Part shown: positions 36,005 through 44,330 of the stretch, one piece after another
Numbering within the stretch: position 1 is the stretch's first letter
How the letters are laid out: each line of letters starts with the position of its first letter
NCBI GenBank assembly: GCA_963710175.1
Contig: CAVPZC010000003.1
Span: forward strand, 124,001-188,000
DNA: 64,000 bases
Direction: 5' to 3'
From: Phormidesmis sp963710175
GTDB taxonomy: Bacteria > Cyanobacteriota > Cyanobacteriia > Phormidesmidales > Phormidesmidaceae
Notes under the pieces: model-generated
Seen by the model: the letters and a program-made list of their open reading frames with translations, nothing else
Databases searched by the model: none
What the model was told of the DNA's origin: nothing
Program-made: the position numbers and the translations under genes

Positions 36005-36271
36005 ATGGAACTCACTATTCATCTCGATGCTGAGCGGGCTCAGAAGCTGACTTACCTTCAGCAGCACAGCGCCCAAGACCCTAACGATTTGCTCGCCCAA
36101 GCCATCGACCAAAACTATCAAAAATTAAGACCCTCCCCCAAAAGCGCTTATCAGATTTTTGAAGAATTCGGCTTGATCGGCTGTATGGACAGCAGTGCGA
36201 CATTGCCCGCAACCGACCATCCTTCCATTCGCGAGCAACTTCAGCAAAAACGACAGCAGGGAACACTGTGA
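36005..36271 (+). CDS. Antitoxin of a VapBC-type pair
   Basis: An 88-residue protein. The N-terminus MELTIHLDAERAQKLTYLQQ, followed by DPNDLLAQAIDQNYQ, has the beta-strand/helix/helix spacing of ribbon-helix-helix repressors. The C-terminal part (SAYQIFEEFGLIGCMD) is acidic and amphipathic and would wrap the toxin. It overlaps the downstream PIN-domain toxin gene by 4 bp (GTGA), the usual arrangement. It likely autoregulates the pair. Confidence 0.8.
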   Translation: MELTIHLDAERAQKLTYLQQHSAQDPNDLLAQAIDQNYQKLRPSPKSAYQIFEEFGLIGCMDSSATLPATDHPSIREQLQQKRQQGTL

Positions 36272-36669
36272 TTAGCGTTGATACGGGAGCCTTTATTGCG
36301 CTTTTTGATCGCAGTGATTCGTACCATGAGATTGCTAAAAGCCTTTTTGCTTCGCTACGCGAACCGCTCATAACGACATATCCGATTATTACTGAAGCCT
36401 GCTATCTGCTTAACCATCCAGAAAAATGTAATCTCTTACGGAGTCTCAGCGCAGGTGCCGTTGAAATGTTTGCTTTGGAGACCCATCATATTTCTCGTAT
36501 GGTGGAGCTAATAGAACGATATGCCGACCTCCCTATGGACTTTGCAGATGCCTCGTTGGTTGTCTTGGCTGAGACGCTTGGACATGGTCGAATTATCACA
36601 GTTGATCGACGTGACTTTGGTGTCTACCGCTGGCAGAATTCACAGCCTTTTGAAAACTTGCTTCTTTAG
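36268..36669 (+). CDS. vapC: PIN-domain toxin (VapC-like ribonuclease)
   Basis: A 133-residue PIN-domain protein started by GTG at 36268 within the antitoxin stop. Acidic catalytic positions are visible in MISVDTGAFIALF (Asp5), PIITEACYLL (Glu) and MDFADASLVVLAE (two Asp), with a last one in IITVDRRDFGVYRW. VapC toxins are Mg-dependent RNases that cut tRNA or rRNA; this one's target is unknown. It immediately precedes the inverted-repeat-rich segment with the Rhs remnant, so the pair belongs to a small accessory region. Confidence 0.9.
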   Translation: MISVDTGAFIALFDRSDSYHEIAKSLFASLREPLITTYPIITEACYLLNHPEKCNLLRSLSAGAVEMFALETHHISRMVELIERYADLPMDFADASLVVLAETLGHGRIITVDRRDFGVYRWQNSQPFENLLL

Positions 36670-36778
36670 CCGATTGACATGCCTGTTAGTTGATCAAAAT
36701 GACCTACGCTTGCCTGTCTTTAATCGCGATTTAGCTATATTGACTGTTGCAGCGGGATTTGGATAGTGGGAGCAGTCG

Positions 36779-37009
36779 GTAGGGTGGGCACTACCCACAC
36801 ATCTATCTAATGAATGACTTGGGCACCTTGGCGTAAACGCTCTTTCCTCGCATATCCAACTGCCGCCCGGATTACGTTGGTCAGGGCGTTTATCAGCGAG
36901 ATTGGGCCTGCCAATGCAATGGTGCGATCGCTAATCTTGCGGGTCTTCTTGAGGTTGATTTACACTCTAGAGAATAGCGAAGAAACGGCGTGGGCAGTGC
37001 CCACCCTAC
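36779..37009 (+). mobile_element. 231-bp MITE-like element, copy 1
   Basis: The ends are GTAGGGTGGGCACTACCCAC and, inverted, GCGTGGGCAGTGCCCACCCTAC, which themselves contain small palindromes. The element is 231 bp, the same length as 37482-37712, and differs from it at about 28 positions by my count (roughly 88% identity), mostly transitions. Both strands contain short open frames but none resembles a transposase. No clear target duplication is visible. Confidence 0.85.
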
Positions 37010-37036
37010 CACTACTAATTTTTGGGACAGATTCTA

Positions 37037-37366
37037 ATGCAGCCGCCAATCATCGTCAACGACAATGGTGACGTTCTGTTCTTTAGAACCGTTGCTTTAG
37101 CCGAACGTTATATTGAACCTTGGCTACTTGAGGAGTTGACAGCCTACGATAGTCAGGGGCGAGAACTAAATGTGAAGCCTAATGGTTTTATTACTTCTTT
37201 TGAGGCACTAGAGACAGAGCCTAATCATTCTCGGGAGTTGGAGGAACTTATCGCAGGTTATTTGTTGAAGGTCGCGGGGCGCTTCGAGCTATCTAAAGAC
37301 TGGATTCGGAGAGCGTCTCTTTCAGAACTAATTGAGATTGGAATAACGAAGTGCGAAAGACGTTAG
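37037..37366 (+). CDS. Immunity-like hypothetical protein
   Basis: A protein of 109 residues from ATG 37037 (a TTG at 37022 is also in frame). The N-terminus MQPPIIVNDNGDVLFFRTVA, followed by AERYIEPWLLEELTAYDSQG, resembles small cyanobacterial proteins that I associate with polymorphic-toxin loci. The rest is acidic and soluble (EALETEPNHSRELEELIAGY). An Rhs-repeat fragment lies 22 bp downstream, supporting a former role as an immunity protein. The gene is bracketed by the two 231-bp elements. Function is inferred from context, not from a proven domain. Confidence 0.55.
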   Translation: MQPPIIVNDNGDVLFFRTVALAERYIEPWLLEELTAYDSQGRELNVKPNGFITSFEALETEPNHSRELEELIAGYLLKVAGRFELSKDWIRRASLSELIEIGITKCERR

Positions 37367-37387
37367 ATCATAGTGCTATACCTATGA

Positions 37388-37518
37388 AGCGGCAGTGCGA
37401 TCACTGACTATGACTTTACCTACGATGCGGCCAATCGTCTAACTCAACTGGTCACCCCCAATGACATCAGCAGAACAGCCAGTAGGGTGGGCACTGCCCA
37501 CGCGTCTATCCGATGAAT
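37388..37518 (+). pseudogene. Rhs/YD-repeat protein fragment
   Basis: A stop-bounded frame encodes GSAITDYDFTYDAANRLTQL followed by VTPND, a textbook Rhs/YD repeat unit (YxYDxxGRLT pattern). It lacks a start and runs into the second 231-bp element, whose first bases supply the last 11 codons and the stop. Complete Rhs proteins have a thousand or more residues, so this is a remnant of a contact-dependent polymorphic toxin gene. Confidence 0.75.
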
Positions 37519-37712
37519 GACTTGGGCACCTTAGCGTAAACTCTCTTCCCTCACATGTCCAACTACCACCCGGCTTACGTTGGTCAGGGCGCTTATTAGC
37601 GGGATTGGGCCTGCCGATGTAGTGGTGCGATCGCTGATGTTACGGATCTTCTTGAGACTGATCTACTCTCTGGAGAATAGCGAAGAAACGGCGTGGGCAG
37701 TGCCCACCCTAC
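37482..37712 (+). mobile_element. 231-bp MITE-like element, copy 2
   Basis: Direct-oriented relative of 36779-37009, with near-perfect 22-bp terminal inverted repeats (GTAGGGTGGGCACTGCCCAC at the left and its complement at the right). It lies immediately after the Rhs fragment and 43 bp before the stop of the permease-kinase gene. Confidence 0.88.
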
Positions 37713-37754
37713 CTGCTGAAGGGGTCAGACTGATATCAATTCTATTGCCCTTAT

Positions 37755-40313
37755 CTATTGTTGTAGGGGGATTTGAATAGTGAATTCGGTGCCTTTGTTC
37801 AGCTCTGAGGCGCACTCAAGCTGACCCTGATGGCGTTGGGTGATGATTTGATAGCTGATGGACATGCCGAGGCCGGTACCTTTGCCGACAGGTTTGGTGG
37901 TGAAAAACGGATCGAAAATGCGAGACTTCACAGTATCTGGGATGCCGGGGCCGTTGTCTGCGATCGCAATCTGAACCCATTGCTCGTCGATCACATCCGT
38001 GCGAATAGTAATCTGATTGGGGTTGGTCGCAATTTCTTCATAGCTGCGATCCGAATTGACCTCTGCCATAGCGTCGAGCGCATTCGCCAGAATATTCATA
38101 AAAACCTGATTGAGCTGACTGGGGTAGCATTCCACCAGCGGCAGTTGGCCGTAGTCTTGAACCACGATTGTCTGGGGACATTTAGCTGTGGCTTTCAACC
38201 GATGCTGCAAAATTAGCAGCGTACTCTCTAGCCCCTCGTGAATATCGACCGCTTTACAGGCGGACTCATCTTTACGAGAGAAGTTTCTTAGAGAAAGAAC
38301 AATCTCGCAAATGCGATCTGTGCCGACAGTCATAGAGCTGAGCAGCTTGGGCAAATCCTCCGAAAGAAACACTAGATCGATCTCGTCAACCATCGCCTGA
38401 ATCTCATCGGTCGGGTGAGGATAGTGCGTTTCGTATAGGTGAACCAGCGTCAGTAAGTCCCCTACATAGGTTTGTACATGGGTGAGATTGCCATGAATAA
38501 AGCTGACAGGGTTGTTAATTTCATGCGCTACGCCCGCCACTAGCTGGCCCAAGCTAGAGAGCTTTTCTTGCTGTACCATTTGCACCTGGGTTTGCTGAAG
38601 CCGCTTAAAGGCTGCCCTGAGCTGCTGAGAGAGGTCTTCGGCAGATTGTCGGGCGTTATTGACCGCTTCAATTTGGGGGAAGATTGTCCAGCAGGCGATC
38701 GCCACCCCTATAAAAGACAGCACCAGCGTCAGCACCACTAAGAAATCTATAGAAACAGTAGCACCAGGATCGGCCCGAGCAATCAGCGCATGAGACTGCC
38801 AGCCAAGCATCGCCGCTGTGCTAATGAACCCCACCAGGATGGCAATCTGCACCGCCACTAAATTTCCAAACGTGTCCTGAGGATCTGCGCTCCGCTGTTC
38901 GGCTTTTAGAGCAAAGAGCCGTTGAAGCCATTCCCAACCCAACTGATTCTCTGTCGGCGGAATTTGGCCCTCAGTGACGCGCTCAGTAGCGCTGTCGCTC
39001 CGGCGCTGAATGACCAGCATAACCACCAGCGGCAACAGCAATCCAATTGCCAAATTTCTAGCTCCCCAGGCCCATCCCCCAACGCTGAGAACGAACAACT
39101 CTAAGATCGCCATCGCTAACGCTAGCCAGGGAAGTAGACCGCCCTGCTGATCTCGCTGGTACCAAAGTCCCCCATGCAGCACGATAAACGCTACCAGCCA
39201 GCCCACCCCAGTCACCATGACAATTTGATGCAGGTCTCCCCAGAACAAGCATCCCAGGCCCAACAACAGAGACAGCCCTACTCCTGGCGTAAAGACGCCC
39301 TGCGGAGATACCCGACTGTATAAGGCAGAAATTTGCTGATCTTGAGCGAGCTGATAAAGCACCCGTGGCACGATTGAAACTGCCGTAGCCAGAGATAGCA
39401 GACAGCTCGACACGACTAAAAAAGTAACCAGCAGCGGCGTGGCCGCTCCCCACCAGGGGCCAGCCGCCACCAGCATGATAGAAAAAGCATCCTGCGAAAT
39501 AGCCGAATTGTAGGGCATGTGTAGCAATAGCCACGACCCCGCAATATAGACAATCGGAATCAGCCCCGCGACCACTAGCAAGCTTTGCAACGTCTTTTGA
39601 GGTCGCCTGCTGTCAGCTACAAAAGCCGCAGATGTTTCGCAAGCGTAAAATGCGTAGGTTCCGTTCAAGTACCATTTGGCCCATCCTTGAAAAGAGAAGT
39701 CGGAATCAGATAATTCTAAGGCTGTCCATTCATTCTGTCCGGTGGCCAGCAGCCAAATATTACCTTGCAGGCAAAAAGCCAGCAATAACCCCACAGCCGG
39801 TACCAAAAAGATCAAATGCAAGGTGCTGAGCGCTCGGCTACCGCTGAAGGCAACCACAGAAGCCAACAGCACAAACCCTGTTTTCACACCCATCCCTGGG
39901 AGCGCAATACCCAAAGGAACTAAACTGGCCTGAATCAACTCCGTTAGAACAATAGCGTTGACCGGCAGCACAGCAACCCAGCTTAGAAAATAGCCAGTCG
40001 CCGCATAGCGGGTCAGCCAGGGCACACCCGGTAGCAGGTGAGTGAGATAATTAGGCGTTCCTCCGGCGACATCAGGCATCTGCTGACCGAGCTGGCGTAC
40101 CTGGAAGTTGACCACCATGCCTAAGATAGCGCCTGGAATCCACACCCACATTGCCTGCATACCCAGCTCCGCATTGATACCCGGGGCGACTCCAATCCAT
40201 AGCAGCAAGCCGGTCAAGCCAAACCCAAGCGTTTCTACCAGGGTAAGCGTGCGGGGCAAACTGTGAGCGGATGACGAACTGGAAGTAGCAGTAGAAGAGG
40301 TCATAGACGTCAT
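37755..40313 (-). CDS. APC-type amino acid permease fused to a histidine kinase
   Basis: An 852-residue membrane sensor kinase. After a Ser/Thr-rich start, residues about 25-440 contain twelve hydrophobic helices. The segment YACETSAAFVADSRRPQKTL matches the helix-6 region of the amino acid/polyamine/organocation permeases. Two more helices (about 483-550) and a coiled coil precede HisKA (GVAHEINNP, His597) and HATPase (LNQVFMNILANALDAM, DNGPGIP, GKGTGLGMS). I start at ATG 40313; TTG at 40325 and ATG at 40304 are alternatives. Fusion of a transporter to a kinase is known for CbrA/SLC5-type sensors; here the transporter belongs to another family. No response regulator is adjacent. The likely ligand is an amino acid or amine. 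Confidence 0.88.
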   Translation of the reverse strand: MTSMTSSTATSSSSSAHSLPRTLTLVETLGFGLTGLLLWIGVAPGINAELGMQAMWVWIPGAILGMVVNFQVRQLGQQMPDVAGGTPNYLTHLLPGVPWLTRYAATGYFLSWVAVLPVNAIVLTELIQASLVPLGIALPGMGVKTGFVLLASVVAFSGSRALSTLHLIFLVPAVGLLLAFCLQGNIWLLATGQNEWTALELSDSDFSFQGWAKWYLNGTYAFYACETSAAFVADSRRPQKTLQSLLVVAGLIPIVYIAGSWLLLHMPYNSAISQDAFSIMLVAAGPWWGAATPLLVTFLVVSSCLLSLATAVSIVPRVLYQLAQDQQISALYSRVSPQGVFTPGVGLSLLLGLGCLFWGDLHQIVMVTGVGWLVAFIVLHGGLWYQRDQQGGLLPWLALAMAILELFVLSVGGWAWGARNLAIGLLLPLVVMLVIQRRSDSATERVTEGQIPPTENQLGWEWLQRLFALKAEQRSADPQDTFGNLVAVQIAILVGFISTAAMLGWQSHALIARADPGATVSIDFLVVLTLVLSFIGVAIACWTIFPQIEAVNNARQSAEDLSQQLRAAFKRLQQTQVQMVQQEKLSSLGQLVAGVAHEINNPVSFIHGNLTHVQTYVGDLLTLVHLYETHYPHPTDEIQAMVDEIDLVFLSEDLPKLLSSMTVGTDRICEIVLSLRNFSRKDESACKAVDIHEGLESTLLILQHRLKATAKCPQTIVVQDYGQLPLVECYPSQLNQVFMNILANALDAMAEVNSDRSYEEIATNPNQITIRTDVIDEQWVQIAIADNGPGIPDTVKSRIFDPFFTTKPVGKGTGLGMSISYQIITQRHQGQLECASELNKGTEFTIQIPLQQ

Positions 40314-40544
40314 AGACTTATGCAACCATGCGAACGGAACTGCTCTGCAAGCCTGAAGTTTATAAGACTAGAAAACGTTTATTTTATGAGGGATTTGGCT
40401 GTCTCAACCGCTAAATCGGCTGTCCTTTAAAGGTCACGGATAACGAGGGATTGCAGCAGGTTAAGCCAGGTTGAATATTGTTAAAAGGCCCAGTACAGCT
40501 TACCCATTTACCGTTTCTACAGCTCGATGGTTTGTTTGCAGGCG

Positions 40545-41261
40545 CTAGCGCAATTCACCGGGCTGGTAGCTGCTAGTCACCCGACCGTAACACCGCAGCA
40601 GCGCATGGTAGCTCGCGCTCACCGGATTGCTTAAGTCAGTCAGCGAATCTATGCCGATACCGTTGCGGCCATGGTCTTTACCCGAGCTGTGGATATAGCG
40701 CCCTTCGCCGATATGCAGCGCTACGTGAGTTGTGCGCTCCGGTGTGCCAAAAAATATCAGATCGCCGGGCTGCAATTCTGCTTGAGTAATCTGTTGAATA
40801 AAGTCTTCTTGTTGGTAGGAGTCGCGCGGCAGCTGTATACCGGCTGAGGCGAATGCCGCTTGGACTAATCCGGAGCAGTCATAGCTGGGCGCGGTGGCCC
40901 CACCCCAGAGGTATTCGTGAGGCGCTGTCATGGCTGTTTGCGCGAAGTCTATTACCTGGGGCAGCCGCGCCTGAATTTCTGAGTGGGTGAGCAGGGGCGC
41001 TCGGTAAGGCTGATCGGCAGCGGTTAAGCCGTTCACCTGGGCGGCAGCTATCCAGCCAGGGTAGTCATCTTTGCACAGGCAGACGCGAACGGCGTGCTGA
41101 TTTTTGGCGACTTCTAAGACGTGCAAATGGTGCCCTACATCGGCTTGAGTGACCAGGCTCTGAGCGATTGGAGTCTTGTAGAGGTTGATGGGGCGATCGC
41201 ACCGATACGACTGCACCACCCCCCGATAAATCTCGTCCTGCAAGGCTGCTAAGGTAATCAT
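40545..41261 (-). CDS. NlpC/P60 cell-wall endopeptidase with N-terminal SH3-like domain
   Basis: A protein of 238 residues from ATG 41261, which has GAGTGAG just upstream; the frame extends 15 codons to a poor TTG at 41306. Residues about 1-95 form an SH3-type targeting domain. The papain-like domain follows with catalytic Cys in YDCSGLVQAAF, His in THVALHIGEG and third residue in RYIHSSGKD. This matches the structurally known cyanobacterial gamma-D-glutamyl-diamino-acid endopeptidases (Anabaena/Nostoc type), which trim peptidoglycan stem peptides. No signal peptide is seen, consistent with a recycling role on cytoplasmic peptides. Confidence 0.92.
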   Translation of the reverse strand: MITLAALQDEIYRGVVQSYRCDRPINLYKTPIAQSLVTQADVGHHLHVLEVAKNQHAVRVCLCKDDYPGWIAAAQVNGLTAADQPYRAPLLTHSEIQARLPQVIDFAQTAMTAPHEYLWGGATAPSYDCSGLVQAAFASAGIQLPRDSYQQEDFIQQITQAELQPGDLIFFGTPERTTHVALHIGEGRYIHSSGKDHGRNGIGIDSLTDLSNPVSASYHALLRCYGRVTSSYQPGELR

Positions 41262-41438
41262 ATACTCACTCTTAAGACCAACAGCTAAGCCCTTTAGCGG
41301 CGACAATAAGCTACCTTACCGCAAGAATTCACCTCTCTCCAAAGATTTAGAGAGGCTATAGACAAGGTAGGCTGGTATACGAGCTTACAGTTTTATGCGT
41401 CCTGCTTTCTTTTATCTGTCTTCAGCGACCGACTTTCT

Positions 41439-42602
41439 ATGACTACTACCCTTTCTACCCACCGCATCGACGACCGCCACCTGAAGTCGTTGAACAAGCT
41501 AGATATCCCTGCCCGACTTCTGCTTGGCCCAGGCCCTTCCAACGCAGACCCAGCGGTGCTAGCGGCGATGGATCGCCAGCCCATTGGTCACCTCGACAAG
41601 GCCTATCTCGATCTGATGGACGAAGTGCAGGCGCTGATGCGCTACGCCTGGCAAACCGATAACCGCATGACTTTGCCTGTGAGCGGCACCGGCTCAGCCG
41701 CGATGGAAGCGACCCTTGCCAACATGGTAGAGCCTGGCGACAGGGTGCTAGTCGGCGTCAACGGCTACTTTGGTCATCGCCTGGTAGATATGGCCGGTCG
41801 CTACGGCGCTGATGTGAGCACGATCACTCGGCCCTGGGGAGAAGTCTTTACCCTCTCAGAACTCCGCGAGGCGATGGAGACTCACCGCCCCCAAATTTTG
41901 GCGCTGGTCCATGCCGAGACTTCTACTGGGGTTTGCCAGCCGATGGATGGCATTGGCGATCTGTGCCGTGAGTATGACTGTTTGCTAATTCTTGATACGG
42001 TCACTAGCCTGGGCGGAGTGCCGCTATTTTTGGATAGGTGGAAAGTAGACCTGGCCTATAGCTGTAGCCAAAAGGGGCTGAGCTGCCCGCCAGGAAGTTC
42101 TCCCTTTACGATGGGCGATCGCGCACTCATCAAGCTCAACAATCGCCAAAGCAAAGTCGCCAACTGGTACCTGGATATGTCTTTGCTGAGCAACTACTGG
42201 GGCAATGGCCGCACTTACCATCACACTGCTCCTGTCAACATGACCTACGCTATTCGCGAAGCCCTGCGCCTGCTAGCCGAAGAAGGCTTAGAAGCCCGCT
42301 GGAACCGTCACCAGCAGGCCGCCGAGTACCTGTGGGACGGCCTAGAAGAAATGGGCCTCACCTGCCACGTCCCCAGGGAATACCGTCTGCCCACCCTCAC
42401 CACCGTTCGCGTTCCTGAAGGCGTGGATGCTAAGGCGGTGACCGCCAAGCTGATCGACGATCACAATATGGAGCTAGGCGGCGGACTCGGGGATCTAGCC
42501 GGTCAGGTCTGGCGGGTGGGCCTGATGGGTTACAACGCCAACCGGGAAAATGTAGACACCTGCTTGGCGGCGTTAAGACAAGTGCTGGCTGAGGTTAAGT
42601 AA
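41439..42602 (+). CDS. Class V aminotransferase (serine/alanine-glyoxylate type)
   Basis: A 387-residue PLP enzyme. Start region: LLLGPGPSNADPAVLAAMDR, then GHLDKAYLDLMDEVQ. PLP-site segments are SGTGSAAMEATLANMVEPGD, VHAETSTGV, LILDTVTSLGG and the lysine in SCSQKGLSCPPGSSP. The pattern is that of alanine:glyoxylate/serine:glyoxylate aminotransferase, which in cyanobacteria would return photorespiratory glyoxylate to glycine; phosphoserine or cysteine-sulphinate activities are less likely. The last 30 bp overlap the 3' end of nadB on the other strand. Confidence 0.92.
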   Translation: MTTTLSTHRIDDRHLKSLNKLDIPARLLLGPGPSNADPAVLAAMDRQPIGHLDKAYLDLMDEVQALMRYAWQTDNRMTLPVSGTGSAAMEATLANMVEPGDRVLVGVNGYFGHRLVDMAGRYGADVSTITRPWGEVFTLSELREAMETHRPQILALVHAETSTGVCQPMDGIGDLCREYDCLLILDTVTSLGGVPLFLDRWKVDLAYSCSQKGLSCPPGSSPFTMGDRALIKLNNRQSKVANWYLDMSLLSNYWGNGRTYHHTAPVNMTYAIREALRLLAEEGLEARWNRHQQAAEYLWDGLEEMGLTCHVPREYRLPTLTTVRVPEGVDAKAVTAKLIDDHNMELGGGLGDLAGQVWRVGLMGYNANRENVDTCLAALRQVLAEVK

Positions 42603-44303
42603 AGCATCGGGCGCTCCTGGCTCGACATCAGGCCCCGTCATCGCATTGCCTTCAACGACGGTGTGGCCCTGCCATCGCGGCGCGGGCGCGGGGTAGTCGC
42701 TGCGGTAGTGACCGCCTCTGCTCTCAGTGCGGAAGTGAGCGCTTTTGAGAATGAGGGCAGCGATCACCAGCAAGTTTCTCACCTCGCCCCACAGCCGCAC
42801 ATGGTCGGCTGTGACCGCCTCAGGCAGCTGAACGGTTTTTCCTGGCTGTAGCCTGAGCGCCTGACTAATAGAGAGCTGATCAAACTGCATCTGCCACTGA
42901 GCGACCTGCTCTAGGGCATCTGCCATGAGCGACTTTTTCCGGCAGATGCCTGCGCTTTGCCAAATCAGCTGGGGGAGTTGCGATCGCCAGTGCACTAGCG
43001 TCTTTAGCCACTCACCCGCCAGCGATACCGGCTGTGGTTCGCCGGTTGGCATCGGCACGACTTCATCGGCGAGCTGAATATGTTTGAGCTGCGCGCCATA
43101 GACTAAGCACTCTAATAGCGAATTACTCGCCAATCGGTTGGCACCGTGAACGCCCGTACTGGCATTTTCGCCCACCGCGTACAGGTGCTTAAGCGTTGTT
43201 TCACTGCCTAAAGCGCAGATAATGCCGCCCATCCAATAGTGGGCCGCTGGCGAAACTGGAATCGGCTCACTAAAGACATCGATGCCCCAGTGCTTGCACA
43301 CACTGATAATGTTGGGGAAACGATAGCGGATGCGATCCGGAGCGATAGGGCTCAGGTCTAGCCAGACTTGACTCTCGGGAGTGTCTTCCTTTTGCAGGTG
43401 TGAAAAGATAGCCCGGCTCACGACATCACGAGGGGCCAGTTCTCCATCGGGGTGGTAGTCAAAGGTGAAGCGATCGCCCCTGCTATCTAATAGATGTGCG
43501 CCCTCTCCTCGCACGGCCTCACTGATCAAAAACCGAGGGGCTCCAGGCTGTGTCAGCGCGGTCGGATGAAACTGAAAAAATTCCAAATCGCGCAGCTGCG
43601 CCCCGGCTCGCCAGGCCATGGCCACCCCGTCCCCAGTGCTGGCCGCCGGATTCGTCGTCTGCGAAAACACCTGGCCGCCGCCGCCCGTTGCTAAAACCAC
43701 CGCTCGGGCAGGCACCCACTGAATGCGCGCCCCCTCCAGCAGCGCCTGAGAAACGCATATGCCCCGGCAGCTATCCCCTTCTATCCATAGGTCGAGCGCG
43801 AAGGTTTGATTGAAAACCTGAATATTCTCCCGCCTGAGCACCTGCTGAGTCAGGGTGGAGACAATTGCATGACCGGTCGTATCGGCGGCGTGAAGCACCC
43901 TCTTGCGGGAGTGGGCGGCTTCTAAAGTCATCGCTAGCTGCTGGCCCGTACGGTCAAACGCTACGCCCAGATCGACTAGCGCTGCTATACAGGAGCCAGC
44001 CTCTTCTACTAAAAGCTTCACTGCCGCTGGTTCACAGAGCCCGGCCCCAGCTCGCAGGGTATCTGTAATGTGAAGTATCGCAGAGTCGTCGGGGGCGATC
44101 GCCGCCGCAATTCCGCCCTGTGCCCAGTCGCTGGCAGAGACAGTCAAATTATCTTTGGTGACCAGTGCCACCCTGAGGTGAGACGGCAGGCATAGAGTCG
44201 AATAGAGCCCCGCCGCCCCGCCGCCAATCACAACTACATCAAAACTCTCAGCGCTGACAGATGGCTCTTGCCCCTGATCGCGCTGAGATGATAAATTAGC
44301 CAA
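42573..44303 (-). CDS. nadB: L-aspartate oxidase
   Basis: FAD enzyme oxidising L-aspartate to iminoaspartate, the first step of NAD synthesis. The 576 residues contain the FAD dinucleotide fold VVVIGGGAAGLYSTLCLP, SASDWAQGGIAAAI, the active-site segment HPTALTQPGAPRFLISEAVR and GVHGANRLASNSLLECLVYG. The start is TTG 44303, preceded at 8 nt by GGGAG; the nearby ATG at 44310 is in another frame and hits a stop within five codons. The 3' end overlaps that of the convergent aminotransferase gene by 30 bp. psbU lies 27 bp beyond its start region on the same strand, upstream. Confidence 0.95.
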   Translation of the reverse strand: MANLSSQRDQGQEPSVSAESFDVVVIGGGAAGLYSTLCLPSHLRVALVTKDNLTVSASDWAQGGIAAAIAPDDSAILHITDTLRAGAGLCEPAAVKLLVEEAGSCIAALVDLGVAFDRTGQQLAMTLEAAHSRKRVLHAADTTGHAIVSTLTQQVLRRENIQVFNQTFALDLWIEGDSCRGICVSQALLEGARIQWVPARAVVLATGGGGQVFSQTTNPAASTGDGVAMAWRAGAQLRDLEFFQFHPTALTQPGAPRFLISEAVRGEGAHLLDSRGDRFTFDYHPDGELAPRDVVSRAIFSHLQKEDTPESQVWLDLSPIAPDRIRYRFPNIISVCKHWGIDVFSEPIPVSPAAHYWMGGIICALGSETTLKHLYAVGENASTGVHGANRLASNSLLECLVYGAQLKHIQLADEVVPMPTGEPQPVSLAGEWLKTLVHWRSQLPQLIWQSAGICRKKSLMADALEQVAQWQMQFDQLSISQALRLQPGKTVQLPEAVTADHVRLWGEVRNLLVIAALILKSAHFRTESRGGHYRSDYPAPAPRWQGHTVVEGNAMTGPDVEPGAPDALLNLSQHLS

Positions 44304-44330
44304 CAGACATGCTCCCGCAGATAACGGAGG

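Noticed and set aside
36814..37071. 85-codon plus-strand ORF spanning the first 231-bp element
   Set aside because: Starts within the repeat and runs out of it; the corresponding frame in copy 2 has diverged without synonymous bias that I can see. Treated as non-coding repeat.
39058..39534. 158-codon ORF inside the permease-kinase gene, same strand in another frame
   Set aside because: Out-of-frame shadow of hydrophobic helices, Gly/Ser-rich, no start signal.
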